From JAOBAU01 sp034667465 (GTDB lineage Bacteria; Acidobacteriota; Thermoanaerobaculia; Gp7-AA8), in the NCBI GenBank assembly GCA_034667465.1, contig JAXDJV010000002.1, positions 248,001 to 312,000 of the forward strand: DNA of 64,000 nt, in the 5' to 3' direction. The position numbers and the translations under genes were made by a program. The notes under the pieces were generated by a model. The model had not been told where the DNA came from and did not search any database. It saw nothing but the letters and a program-made list of their open reading frames with translations. Positions 8,260 through 16,802 of the stretch are shown here, piece by piece (positions within the stretch are counted from its first letter, which is position 1; every line of letters starts with the position of its first letter).

Positions 8260-9365
8260 TAGCGCTTCACCACCACCGCCACCGACACATCATCTTCCGG
8301 CGGACGGCGCGCCGTGAACAGCTGCCATTCCGCGAGCAGCGTCTCGACCACCGCCGCCGCGGTTGCCGCGGGACTCCAGCCGAGGATTGCTTCGACGTAG
8401 CTTTCACCAAACTCGCGGCCGTTCGGGTTGCGTGCTTCGGTGAGACCGTCCGAATGAAAGACGAGTCGCTCGCCGGACGTCAGCGTTCCCGAGAGCTCGT
8501 CCCACACCATTCCGCTTTTCACTCCGAGCGGATACGAACCGCGGCCGATGTGATCGACGACTTTGCCGCCGCGATCGACTTTCAGCACCTGCGGATGGCC
8601 GGCGATCGTGCCGGTGAATGTTCCATCCGGCGAGAGCAGCACGTAGCAGCACGAAAAGAATGAGCGCGAGCCGCCTGTGCGGCAGAGGATGCGATTGAGA
8701 CTGCTGATGATCGACGCCGGCGCCGGATCAATGTCGAGCTGCGTGCGGAACGCCGCATGCGCGACCGCCATCACGAGACCGGCCGCCATTCCATGTCCCG
8801 ATGCGTCGCCGAACAGCACCGCCATCCGGCCGTCTTCGAGCGGCACGAAGTCGTAGATGTCGCCGCCGACCGTATTCGCGATCAGGTTGAACGCCGCGAT
8901 CTCGAAGTGCTCGCTCTGCGCCGGATGAGCCGGAATCAGATGCGCCTGCAGATCGCGCGCGAGCTCCAGCTCATCGCGGAAGCGAATCTTGTCGATCAAC
9001 TCCATCGCCAGGAGTGCGGTCAGCATCACGAACGCCGCCGCCACTTCGACGAACGTCCAGAGCGGCGGACGGCGCATTTTCAGATAGAGCGAAAGGAGGC
9101 AGACGAAGAAGGCGATGAACGACGCGGCGAACAGCACGCGACGGTGCGGCGCGAGACGCTTCGCGAGACCGTACATGATCGCGCTGACAGTCCGGATCCA
9201 GCGCCTGACTCGCCGCGGCTCGCCGTCGATCGAGGCGCTGTGATCGGCGATCAGCATCTTTTTCGTTTCCGGCCATTCGACGACGTACAGGTTCGTCACG
9301 TCGCTCCCTTTGAGGGAGGTCACCGTGCTCTTACCGAGATCCAGCCAGTCGCGGAAACGCGCCAC
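8259..9365 (-). CDS. Membrane-anchored PP2C-type (SpoIIE/RsbU) Ser/Thr phosphatase
   Basis: 368 residues from a GTG start at 9365; upstream in-frame starts would run into the divergent sensor gene and give an unlikely basic leader. An N-terminal segment of about 85 residues is followed by two transmembrane helices (VLFAASFIAFFVCLLSLYL and FVEVAAAFVMLTALLAMELI). A RsbU-like linker (ARDLQAHLIPAHP) leads into the SpoIIE domain with GGDIYDFVPL, the metal-binding GDASGHGMAAGL motif, FHSDGLTEARN and the terminal DDVSVAVV. Such phosphatases usually dephosphorylate anti-anti-sigma factors in partner-switching pathways. No sigma factor or antagonist is nearby. It is divergent from the hybrid kinase gene with about 60 bp between starts. 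Confidence 0.85.
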   Translation of the reverse strand: MARFRDWLDLGKSTVTSLKGSDVTNLYVVEWPETKKMLIADHSASIDGEPRRVRRWIRTVSAIMYGLAKRLAPHRRVLFAASFIAFFVCLLSLYLKMRRPPLWTFVEVAAAFVMLTALLAMELIDKIRFRDELELARDLQAHLIPAHPAQSEHFEIAAFNLIANTVGGDIYDFVPLEDGRMAVLFGDASGHGMAAGLVMAVAHAAFRTQLDIDPAPASIISSLNRILCRTGGSRSFFSCCYVLLSPDGTFTGTIAGHPQVLKVDRGGKVVDHIGRGSYPLGVKSGMVWDELSGTLTSGERLVFHSDGLTEARNPNGREFGESYVEAILGWSPAATAAAVVETLLAEWQLFTARRPPEDDVSVAVVVKR

Positions 9366-9428
9366 CGGGGCATTGTACGGGCGGGCGACTGAGGGGTTGC
9401 GTGGCGGTCGCAGAGGTACACTTTGCCG

Positions 9429-12400
9429 ATGCCCCTCAAACGTCTGTACTTTCTGTTTTTGGCGGCATTTCTGTCTCTCCCTCTCTCCAGCCAGGAACTT
9501 CCGTTCACCCATTTCACGCCCAACGATCAGGTCTCACCTCTCTCCTCCGGCAGCGTTCAGAAAATCCTTCAGGACCATCTCGGATACATCTGGTTCGCCT
9601 TCTACTCCTCCGGCCTCACCCGTTACGACGGCCACGCGATGGAGAACTACGGCACAGCCGACGGCATCGCCGATCTCACCGCGCGCGAGATCGTCGAAGA
9701 CTCCTCGCATCACCTCTGGGTCGGTTCCGAAGCGGGACTGGTCGTCTCGGAGAAACCGCTCGACGCATACGAGCCCGGCGGCCGCGTTCGTTTCGTCTCC
9801 TTCATCGATGGCGTCTCGCTGCCGCACGTACGCATTCGCCGCAACTGTCTGATCGCCGATCGCGACGGCGGAGTGTGGGCCGGCACACAGGACGGCGTTC
9901 TTCGTTATCGCTTCCAAAACGGGAAGCTGCAGGAAGCGCCGGTGCAGGCGGTCGCGGTCGAACGTCCGGCAGGCACGTCGTGTCTCATGGCGCGCGCGAA
10001 CGGCGAAGTGTTCGTCGCCGTCAACAACGGTCCGCTGCTGCGCTTCGATCGCAACGGCCACCTCATCGGCACGCTCGGCGCCACGAACGGCATGCCGACA
10101 GAAACCGTCGGCGTGTTGCTCGAAACACGCGACGGACGTCTGTGGGCCGGCACGACCAGCGGCGCGGTCTGGGTTTACGACGGCCGGATATTCACGCCGG
10201 TGCCGAGTGAGCTCACCGAACGGATCGTCACGATCCTCGAGACCTCGCGAGGTGAAATCTGGGTCGCAAGTCTCGGCGCCGGCGCGATGCGTATCGATCC
10301 GCGCAATCCTGCCGATCATCAGCTCGTCCGCCGCAGGAACGGTCTCATCGGCGACACGCTCTGGTCGATGATCGAGGACCGCGAAGGAAACATCTGGTTC
10401 GCGCAAAACGGCGGCGCGTCGCGACTGCGCTCCGACTATCGCGCGTTCCTCGCCTGGACCGGCCTCTCGCACGCCGGCGAGCAACCGGCTCTTCCCGATC
10501 CGAGTGCCTTCGCCGTGTTTCCGCCACGAACCGGCGGCACCGGTCCGTGGGATCGCTATCTCTGGGTCGGCACCGGCGGCGGCGCGGCGGCGATCGATCC
10601 GCACGGCCGCACGTCGACGCTGCGCGTCGAACAGGGACTGCTCAGCAACTCGATCTATTCACTCGGATACGACAGCCGGCAACGGCTCTGGATCGGAACG
10701 GTCGGCGGTTTCAGTTGTCTCTCGCGTCCGAACGAATCACCGGCGACGAACGGTCGCCTGACGCAGAAATCGATCGTCTTCGACGGCGCGCCGGCGATCG
10801 TCACGTCGTATCCGTTCGACGTCACCTACGCCGTGCGCAACCTCATGCTCGCCGGCGGCATCGACTCGATGTGGTTCGCCGGCGTGCATGGCGTCAGCTG
10901 CATGATCGGCGATGAGTGGTTCACGTTCCGCACCGCCGCGGGATTGCCGGCCAGCGGCGCGACGAGCATCGCCGTCGACGACGACGGAATCGTGTGGATC
11001 GGCACCGCCGACGCCGGATTGCTGCGCAGCCTCTCACCGATCGACGTCGCGCAACTGCGCGCGGAGAGCAACGCCGCGCACGAGATCACGCGTCCGACGT
11101 TCGCGTCGGCGTGGTCGCGCGCAAGCGGCGCGACGACCGACTCCGTTCGCACGCTGCTCTGGCATCGCAAGCTGCTATGGGCGGGAACGTCGAACGGTCT
11201 CGTCGTTCTCTCACCGTCGCCGATCAAACAGGTGGCCGCGCTTCCGAGCAGCGTGCTCGGCGGAAACCTCGTCATCGGCGTCGCCGCGTCACCGACGACC
11301 GGCTACGTCTGGGCCGCGCAAAACGCCGGTCTTGTCGCCGTCGATCCGAAAACGTTTCAGGTCGTCTCGCGCGTTTCGAAAGTCGACGGGCTCGTTGAAG
11401 ACGAAGCGTGGGCATACGGCCCGGTCAACATCGCGGCTGACGGCCGCATCTATCTCGCGACGCCGAGCGGCGTTTCGATCTTCGATCCGTCGCTGCGCGA
11501 GACCGTCACGAAGCCGCCGATCCTGCGCTTCCGTCATATCGGCATCAAACACGATCGCCGCGGCAACAATGAAGTCTCGATCGAATACGCGGCGCTGACG
11601 TTCACCGACGAGTCGCGCGTTCGCTATCGGACGAAGCTGATCGGCTACGACCGAGACTGGTCGCCCGAAAAACGCGACGTCACGATCCGCTACACGAACC
11701 TCCCCGCGTATCTCTTCCCGAAGGACTACACGTTCGCGGTGATGGCGCGCAACAGCGACGGCGCGTGGTCGCAAACGCCGCTCACGTATCAACTCTCCAT
11801 CACTCCCGCGATCTGGCTGCGCTGGTGGGCATTCCTCGGCTACCTCGCCGTGGTGTTCTTCATCGGCCATCTCATCAACCGTTTCCGCACGCGCAATCTC
11901 AAGCGCCGCAACCGCGCGCTCGAAGATCTCGTGCTCGCGCGCACCGAAGAGATTCGCGCGCAGGCGAAAGAGCTCGAAACGCTCGATCGCATCTTCGAGA
12001 TCATCAATCGCGAAGTGGCGTTCGAGAACGTGCTGCATGCGATTCTCGAACAGGGACTGAAGCTCTTTCCGCAGGCGCAGAAAGCGGTCTTCCTTCGCTT
12101 CGATTACGACAAGCACCGCACCGAGGTCATCGCCGCGTCGGGCTACGCACCGGAGCTTTTCCGCGGCGTGCATCTGTCGCTGGACGAAGCGATGCGCCGT
12201 TACTCGGAGCGCGCCGAGCAGCTCGAAGAAGGGGTCTATCTCATTCGCGGCGACGTCTTCCGCGATCGCGCCGGCAGCGACAAGACCGCGCATCTGCCGA
12301 TTCCGAAGTCGATGCTGGCGATGGTCGTGGAGCTCGACGGACGGATCGAAGGTTTCCTCATCTTCGACAACTTCACCGACGGCGAAGCGTTCAGCCGCAA

Positions 12401-14000
12401 CGACGTTCGCAAACTCTCACGCGTACGCGAGCACGCCATCTCCGCAATTGGCAAAGCGCGCATCCTGCGCGAGCTGCAGATCAAGAACGCGGAAGCGGAA
12501 GAAGCGAATCAGGCCAAGAGCCGCTTCCTCGCGAACATGAGCCACGAGCTGCGGACGCCGATGAACGCCATCATCGGTTTCTCCGAGATCCTCACCGATC
12601 GCCTCGCGCCGCAGATCGATCCGAAGTCGATGAACTTCCTTCGCTCGATCCTCAGCTCCGGAAAACATCTCCTCGAGATCATCAACGACATCCTCGATCT
12701 CTCGAAAGTCGAAGCGGGGAAGATGGAGATCTTCCCGGAACGCTTCTCCGTCATCGGCGCGATCGACAGCGTCGGTCAGGTGATGAAAGGACTGTCGGCG
12801 CGGAAGTCGATCACGTTCGAGATCGACGTCGCCGACAACGTCGATCTGCTGGAGACCGATCAGGCGAAGTTCAAACAGATCCTCTACAACCTGCTGTCGA
12901 ACGCGGTGAAGTTCTCACCGCCGGAAAGCACGGTCACGATTCGCGCGCGCTTCGTCCCGGCGCTCGACGACGAGCCGGAGTCGATCGCCATCGACATCAT
13001 CGATCGTGGCATCGGCATCGCGCGCGAATATCTCGACGTCATCTTCGAAGAGTTCCGCCAGGTCGATGCGACGACGAGCCGGCAATACGGCGGCACGGGA
13101 CTCGGCCTTTCGCTCGTGAAGAAGTTCGTCGAGCTGCAGGGCGGCTCGATCGGCGTGACGAGCACGCCGGGTGAAGGAAGCACGTTCACGTTCACGCTGC
13201 CGGTCCATTTCCAGGGCGCGACGATTCCGAGTCCGATCGTCAGCGCGGACGGCACCGTCATTCCTCCGGGCAATCGCATCCTCGTCGTTGAAGATGACGA
13301 TCACGCATACGGCGCGATCAGCACCTACCTCGTCTCCGGCGGCTACGTGCCGATTCGTGCGCGGCGCGGCGATGAAGCGCTGAAGCTGGCGCGCACGATG
13401 AAGCCGCTCGCACTCACGCTCGACATCGTGCTGCCGGGAATCGAAGGGTGGGAAGTGCTGCGCAAACTGAAGTCGGACGAAGGGACGGCATCGCTGCCGG
13501 TGATCATCATCTCGATGATCGAGAATCGCGAGCTCGGACTCGCGTTCGGCGCAGACGACTACTTCACGAAACCGGTCGACTGGCCGCGACTGATGCGTCG
13601 TCTTCGCGAGCTCACCGCGCACACCGCGACGCCCGACCGTCCGCGTCTGCTGCTCATCGACGACGACATCGCCGTGCACGAGATGCTCGAGCCGGAGCTG
13701 ACGCGCAACGGCTACGAGCTCGAACGAGCATTCTCGGGAAGCGATGGTCTGGAGCGCGCCGAGCGCGGCAAGCCGGACGTGATCATCCTCGATCTCTCGA
13801 TGCCGGGCATGTCCGGATTCCAGGTGGCGGCGCGATTGAAGGAGCGTGAAGCGACGGCGCGGATTCCGATCCTCGTCTTCACCGCGAAGGATCTGTCGGA
13901 AGAAGACCGCGAACTGCTGCGGCACGGCGTGAACGGAATCGTGATGAAGGGAAGCGCCGCCGGCGCGCGGCTGATCAGCGCGATCCAGGCGATCTCGTGA
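9429..14000 (+). CDS. Hybrid two-component sensor kinase with Reg_prop propeller and two receiver domains
   Basis: 1523 residues from the ATG at 9429, which begins a signal peptide (MPLKRLYFLFLAAFLSLPLSS). The periplasmic part has about 13 Reg_prop blades (LWVGS, VWAGT, IWFAQ, LWIGT and similar), as in paired seven-bladed propellers, then a Y_Y_Y domain (YRTKLIGYDRDWSPE) and one transmembrane helix near residue 800. Inside are a coiled coil, a GAF-like domain, HisKA with SHELRTPMNAIIGFSEIL (phospho-acceptor His1039), a HATPase domain (NLLSNAVKFSP, DRGIGIA, GTGLGLSLVKKF) and two receivers (Asp1332 in LDIVLPG and Asp1455 in LDLSMPG). There is no DNA-binding domain, so the output must pass to another protein. 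The ligand is unknown; family members often sense polysaccharides. Confidence 0.93.
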   Translation: MPLKRLYFLFLAAFLSLPLSSQELPFTHFTPNDQVSPLSSGSVQKILQDHLGYIWFAFYSSGLTRYDGHAMENYGTADGIADLTAREIVEDSSHHLWVGSEAGLVVSEKPLDAYEPGGRVRFVSFIDGVSLPHVRIRRNCLIADRDGGVWAGTQDGVLRYRFQNGKLQEAPVQAVAVERPAGTSCLMARANGEVFVAVNNGPLLRFDRNGHLIGTLGATNGMPTETVGVLLETRDGRLWAGTTSGAVWVYDGRIFTPVPSELTERIVTILETSRGEIWVASLGAGAMRIDPRNPADHQLVRRRNGLIGDTLWSMIEDREGNIWFAQNGGASRLRSDYRAFLAWTGLSHAGEQPALPDPSAFAVFPPRTGGTGPWDRYLWVGTGGGAAAIDPHGRTSTLRVEQGLLSNSIYSLGYDSRQRLWIGTVGGFSCLSRPNESPATNGRLTQKSIVFDGAPAIVTSYPFDVTYAVRNLMLAGGIDSMWFAGVHGVSCMIGDEWFTFRTAAGLPASGATSIAVDDDGIVWIGTADAGLLRSLSPIDVAQLRAESNAAHEITRPTFASAWSRASGATTDSVRTLLWHRKLLWAGTSNGLVVLSPSPIKQVAALPSSVLGGNLVIGVAASPTTGYVWAAQNAGLVAVDPKTFQVVSRVSKVDGLVEDEAWAYGPVNIAADGRIYLATPSGVSIFDPSLRETVTKPPILRFRHIGIKHDRRGNNEVSIEYAALTFTDESRVRYRTKLIGYDRDWSPEKRDVTIRYTNLPAYLFPKDYTFAVMARNSDGAWSQTPLTYQLSITPAIWLRWWAFLGYLAVVFFIGHLINRFRTRNLKRRNRALEDLVLARTEEIRAQAKELETLDRIFEIINREVAFENVLHAILEQGLKLFPQAQKAVFLRFDYDKHRTEVIAASGYAPELFRGVHLSLDEAMRRYSERAEQLEEGVYLIRGDVFRDRAGSDKTAHLPIPKSMLAMVVELDGRIEGFLIFDNFTDGEAFSRNDVRKLSRVREHAISAIGKARILRELQIKNAEAEEANQAKSRFLANMSHELRTPMNAIIGFSEILTDRLAPQIDPKSMNFLRSILSSGKHLLEIINDILDLSKVEAGKMEIFPERFSVIGAIDSVGQVMKGLSARKSITFEIDVADNVDLLETDQAKFKQILYNLLSNAVKFSPPESTVTIRARFVPALDDEPESIAIDIIDRGIGIAREYLDVIFEEFRQVDATTSRQYGGTGLGLSLVKKFVELQGGSIGVTSTPGEGSTFTFTLPVHFQGATIPSPIVSADGTVIPPGNRILVVEDDDHAYGAISTYLVSGGYVPIRARRGDEALKLARTMKPLALTLDIVLPGIEGWEVLRKLKSDEGTASLPVIIISMIENRELGLAFGADDYFTKPVDWPRLMRRLRELTAHTATPDRPRLLLIDDDIAVHEMLEPELTRNGYELERAFSGSDGLERAERGKPDVIILDLSMPGMSGFQVAARLKEREATARIPILVFTAKDLSEEDRELLRHGVNGIVMKGSAAGARLISAIQAIS

Positions 14001-15008
14001 TCACTGCGCTTTCTTCAGCGGCACGACTTCGTCTTCGCGTCTGATCGGCTTCTGCTCTTCCGGCGCCGGCACGATGGTCGGAACCGGATCGGCCGCGCGC
14101 AGCATCGTCATCAAGCCGCCAAGGAGTGCCAGCGCGATGATGATGAAGAAGAGACCGCGGCCGGACGACGGCGACGTGACGACCTGCGCCGGTTGCACGG
14201 GTGCCGGCGTTTGCGTCTGCTTCGGCAGCACCGCCACCGTCTCCGGCATCGCGAACGCGTCACTCTTCGGCGTGGCGATCGGCGTCGCCTGAGCGACCGT
14301 CACCGGCGGCGCGACAACCGCCGCGGGCGCGACCGCAGCGGCGACATGCGGAACGTGCGCAACGACATGACGTGCGATGCGAGGAGTCGCGCGATGGCGA
14401 ACGGCTTTCGTTGACGTCGATGCGATGAGCGACGGCGAACGGACGCCGCGCGGCGACGGCTCGACGAGCCGCATGAGGAACGCGCGCGTTTCCGAAGTCG
14501 GATAAAGCTCGACTCCGTTGCGATCGACGATCCGGTTCGCGGCGAGGAACGCATCGAATCCGCGATAGTCGGCGGCGAGATGATCGCGCATGCCGGGCAG
14601 CGCTTCGTCATCGAAGAACGCGCCATAGCGATCGGTGCGCGCGAAGCTCCAGAGTTGTTCGACGTCGCGATAGATCAGGAGATTGCGGCGAAGCGTGTTG
14701 CGCGCGTCGCCGAGCGGCATCCGATCGGCGAGCGCCGTCGCCTGCGTCAGCGCGGAGCGAAAACCTGTGAAGTCATTCGCGGCGACGGCGGCGCGAAGCG
14801 TTTCCATCGCGCGAGCCGGAGTGCTGCTGGTGTCGGGCAGCGCAACCGTGACGAAGGCGTCGTCACGGAGCGGCTCGACCGGAAGGTCGACGGTGGTGGT
14901 CAGGAACGTGCGGGCGCGGACGACCGGGAGCGCTTCTTCGGCCAGCGCTTCAGACGATGGAACGAGCAGCAGAAATAGCGCGAACGCGGCGACTCGCTGA
15001 GATCCCAC
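14001..15008 (-). CDS. Exported protein with C-terminal membrane anchor, unknown function
   Basis: 335 residues. The GTG start at 15008 has a strong GGGAGGG Shine-Dalgarno 5 bases upstream. A signal peptide (ending SSEALAEE) precedes a helical region of about 130 residues (AMETLRAAVAANDFTGFRSAL, NTLRRNLLIYRDVEQLWSF), a long Ala/Pro/Val-rich disordered region and a hydrophobic helix (GLFFIIIALALLGGLMTML at about 281-299) with a charged tail. I do not recognise a family. It is the last of four same-strand genes after the sigma-54 activator. Its stop codon abuts that of the hybrid kinase with no bases between. Confidence 0.7.
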   Translation of the reverse strand: MGSQRVAAFALFLLLVPSSEALAEEALPVVRARTFLTTTVDLPVEPLRDDAFVTVALPDTSSTPARAMETLRAAVAANDFTGFRSALTQATALADRMPLGDARNTLRRNLLIYRDVEQLWSFARTDRYGAFFDDEALPGMRDHLAADYRGFDAFLAANRIVDRNGVELYPTSETRAFLMRLVEPSPRGVRSPSLIASTSTKAVRHRATPRIARHVVAHVPHVAAAVAPAAVVAPPVTVAQATPIATPKSDAFAMPETVAVLPKQTQTPAPVQPAQVVTSPSSGRGLFFIIIALALLGGLMTMLRAADPVPTIVPAPEEQKPIRREDEVVPLKKAQ

Positions 15009-15041
15009 GACGCCCTCCCGGGTTAATGAAGCGGAACGGTT

Positions 15042-15500
15042 TTACTTCGTCGGCCGGCGAGCCGCTTCGGCGCCGAGAGTGCGCGCCGTTTCGATCAGTT
15101 CCTGAATCGTCGTCTGATCTTTTCCGCTCGCCTGAAGCAGGTATATGCGAATTGCGCTCCCGATTGGAATCTGGATGTTGGCCGGGTCGGCGTAGAACTT
15201 CTCGAGACCGGAGACGAGCTCGAAGCCGCTCACCTTTCCGGCGGTCGAAGACTGCCGCTCGGTGCGCGCCGCGAGGCTGGCGCAGGCGCTGTTCGGGCCG
15301 GAAGCAACGTCGATCTTGTTGAGCGCGTCGAGATAGCCCTGTGCGTATCCGATTGACCAGTACAGCTTTTCACTGCTGCTGAGACGGAGCCATTCCTCAC
15401 CGTTGTTCGGCGGGTTGATCTCCGGCGCGGTCTGTCGATCGGCGGCCATCGTGGCCATCGCGCACATCAGAAGCAGAATTCCGAGGGCAAACTTTCTCAT
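15042..15500 (-). CDS. Small exported protein, weakly Rap1a/Tai-like
   Basis: 152 residues from the ATG at 15500, which has an AAAGGTG ribosome site 7 bases upstream and starts a signal peptide (MRKFALGILLLMCAMATMAAD). The mature part includes WSIGYAQGYLDAL, a single Cys (ACASLA) and a helix KFYADPANIQIPIGSAIRIYLL. The spacing of the GY-G-D segment, the Cys and the Y-x-x-P-x-x-x-x-I-P-x-x-x-A segment recalls Rap1a/Tai-type proteins, but the likeness is weak and could be chance. A GTG six codons upstream (15518) is possible but less likely. It sits between two other exported proteins of unknown function. Confidence 0.65.
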   Translation of the reverse strand: MRKFALGILLLMCAMATMAADRQTAPEINPPNNGEEWLRLSSSEKLYWSIGYAQGYLDALNKIDVASGPNSACASLAARTERQSSTAGKVSGFELVSGLEKFYADPANIQIPIGSAIRIYLLQASGKDQTTIQELIETARTLGAEAARRPTK

Positions 15501-15576
15501 GAACGCACCTTTCGACACGGTGGAGTCGATCGTTGAATTTTTCGGGATTCTAATGAAATCGGCAGCGAGTGGGAAG

Positions 15577-16695
15577 CTACTCGATGGCTGCCGCGATCTT
15601 CGCGCCGTATCGCGCCACGTCCGGCGTGACTTCGATGAAGGGCATCACCGCTTCCAGTTCGCGCTTCGCGGCGGCGTACCGGCCGGTCTCATACAACGCG
15701 ACCGCGAGGTAGTAGCGATACGGTTCTTCACCGCGGCCGATCGTCCCCGCCCGCGCAAAGGCGGTGACGACGCCGGCGAAGTCGCGCGAGCGATACAACC
15801 CTTCCGCGAGGCGCAACGCGTCGGCGTGGGAGAGTCTCTCGGCGGCGAGCACGGAGCGATATGCGGCGCGTGCGCTCACGAGATCGCCGCGAGTCGTTGC
15901 CGCATCGGCGGTGCGGAACTGCGCGGCGATATCGAGCGGCGCCGGCGCCGGCATCTTCCAGCCGTCCGGTGAGGTGGAGGAAGGCGGCGTGATGACTTTG
16001 TTCGCGGGTGGCGGTGACGCAGGTTGCGGTTGCGGTGGCGGCGCAGCTTTCGGCGTCGCCGGTTGCGAGGGCGGTGGCGCGATGGTCGTCGGCGCAGGAC
16101 TCGGCAGCGGCGCCGCGCTCGGCTGAAGTGGCGGCGCAGGTTGCGGTGGGAGCGGCGGAGCGACGATCGGCTGCGGATCCGGTGTGGCGGCGGGCGCTTC
16201 GCCCGCCGTGTCGGCCGAAGCGGCCGACACCACAACTGCGTCCGCCGGCGTCGATCCCGAAGCCTGTGGCGCCGGTGCCGCCGGCGCAACATCCATCGCC
16301 GCGGCCTGTACCGCGCCGGCGCGTTCGCGCAACGACGCCGCTTCCTCTTTCGTCAGCAGCGCGCGCGCAGCGGAATCGACAAGCTGCCGAACCGGCGCCG
16401 GAATCGTCAGCGACGCATAGCGGCGCTCCACCTTCTCCGCATTCAGGATCCGCTGCAGCGAGATCCGCGCTTCACCATCCAGCTTCAGCTGTCGCGCCGT
16501 GGCAATCAGGTACGCGTGTGCAGTTTCGTAGCGCGGAATCGACTCGATCAGGCCGAATGCGGCGATCTGCAGCTCACGCCGCGCGGCCTCATATTTGCCG
16601 TCGTTGAAATGCGAGATGCCACGCCGATAGAGGCCGTCGTAAAAATCGTCGCCCGACGCCGCGAACGAACTTCCGGCGACGAGTGCGATCGCCAC
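15577..16695 (-). CDS. Exported TPR protein with a long Pro/Ala/Gln linker
   Basis: 372 residues from GTG 16695. Residues 17-130 and about 270-365 are TPR-like helical repeats (YDGLYRRGISHFNDGKYEAARREL; EEPYRYYLAVALYETGRYAAAKRELE), separated by about 115 residues of Pro, Ala and Gln. The start is doubtful: GTG 16695 gives a signal peptide without positive charge. A CTG at 16719 would add the residues LHKTIQWL, restore a normal signal peptide and place the start 7 bases after a GGAG Shine-Dalgarno. It could be translated from this rare start. The layout resembles the TPR protein at 569-1630. It lies just downstream of the sigma-54 activator gene. Confidence 0.75.
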   Translation of the reverse strand: MAIALVAGSSFAASGDDFYDGLYRRGISHFNDGKYEAARRELQIAAFGLIESIPRYETAHAYLIATARQLKLDGEARISLQRILNAEKVERRYASLTIPAPVRQLVDSAARALLTKEEAASLRERAGAVQAAAMDVAPAAPAPQASGSTPADAVVVSAASADTAGEAPAATPDPQPIVAPPLPPQPAPPLQPSAAPLPSPAPTTIAPPPSQPATPKAAPPPQPQPASPPPANKVITPPSSTSPDGWKMPAPAPLDIAAQFRTADAATTRGDLVSARAAYRSVLAAERLSHADALRLAEGLYRSRDFAGVVTAFARAGTIGRGEEPYRYYLAVALYETGRYAAAKRELEAVMPFIEVTPDVARYGAKIAAAIE

Positions 16696-16802
16696 GAGCC
16701 ATTGAATGGTCTTGTGCAGAATCGTTCTCCGGGTACCGACCCACTGCGAAACTCGTGCTTGCTGAAGGGGACCGTCCGAATTTTGCCACAGTCCACCCGT
16801 AA

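Noticed and set aside
15501..16802. Sigma-54 promoter for the exported proteins downstream of the sigma-54 activator
   Set aside because: No TGGC-N8-TTGC pair could be found in the upstream gaps that I read.
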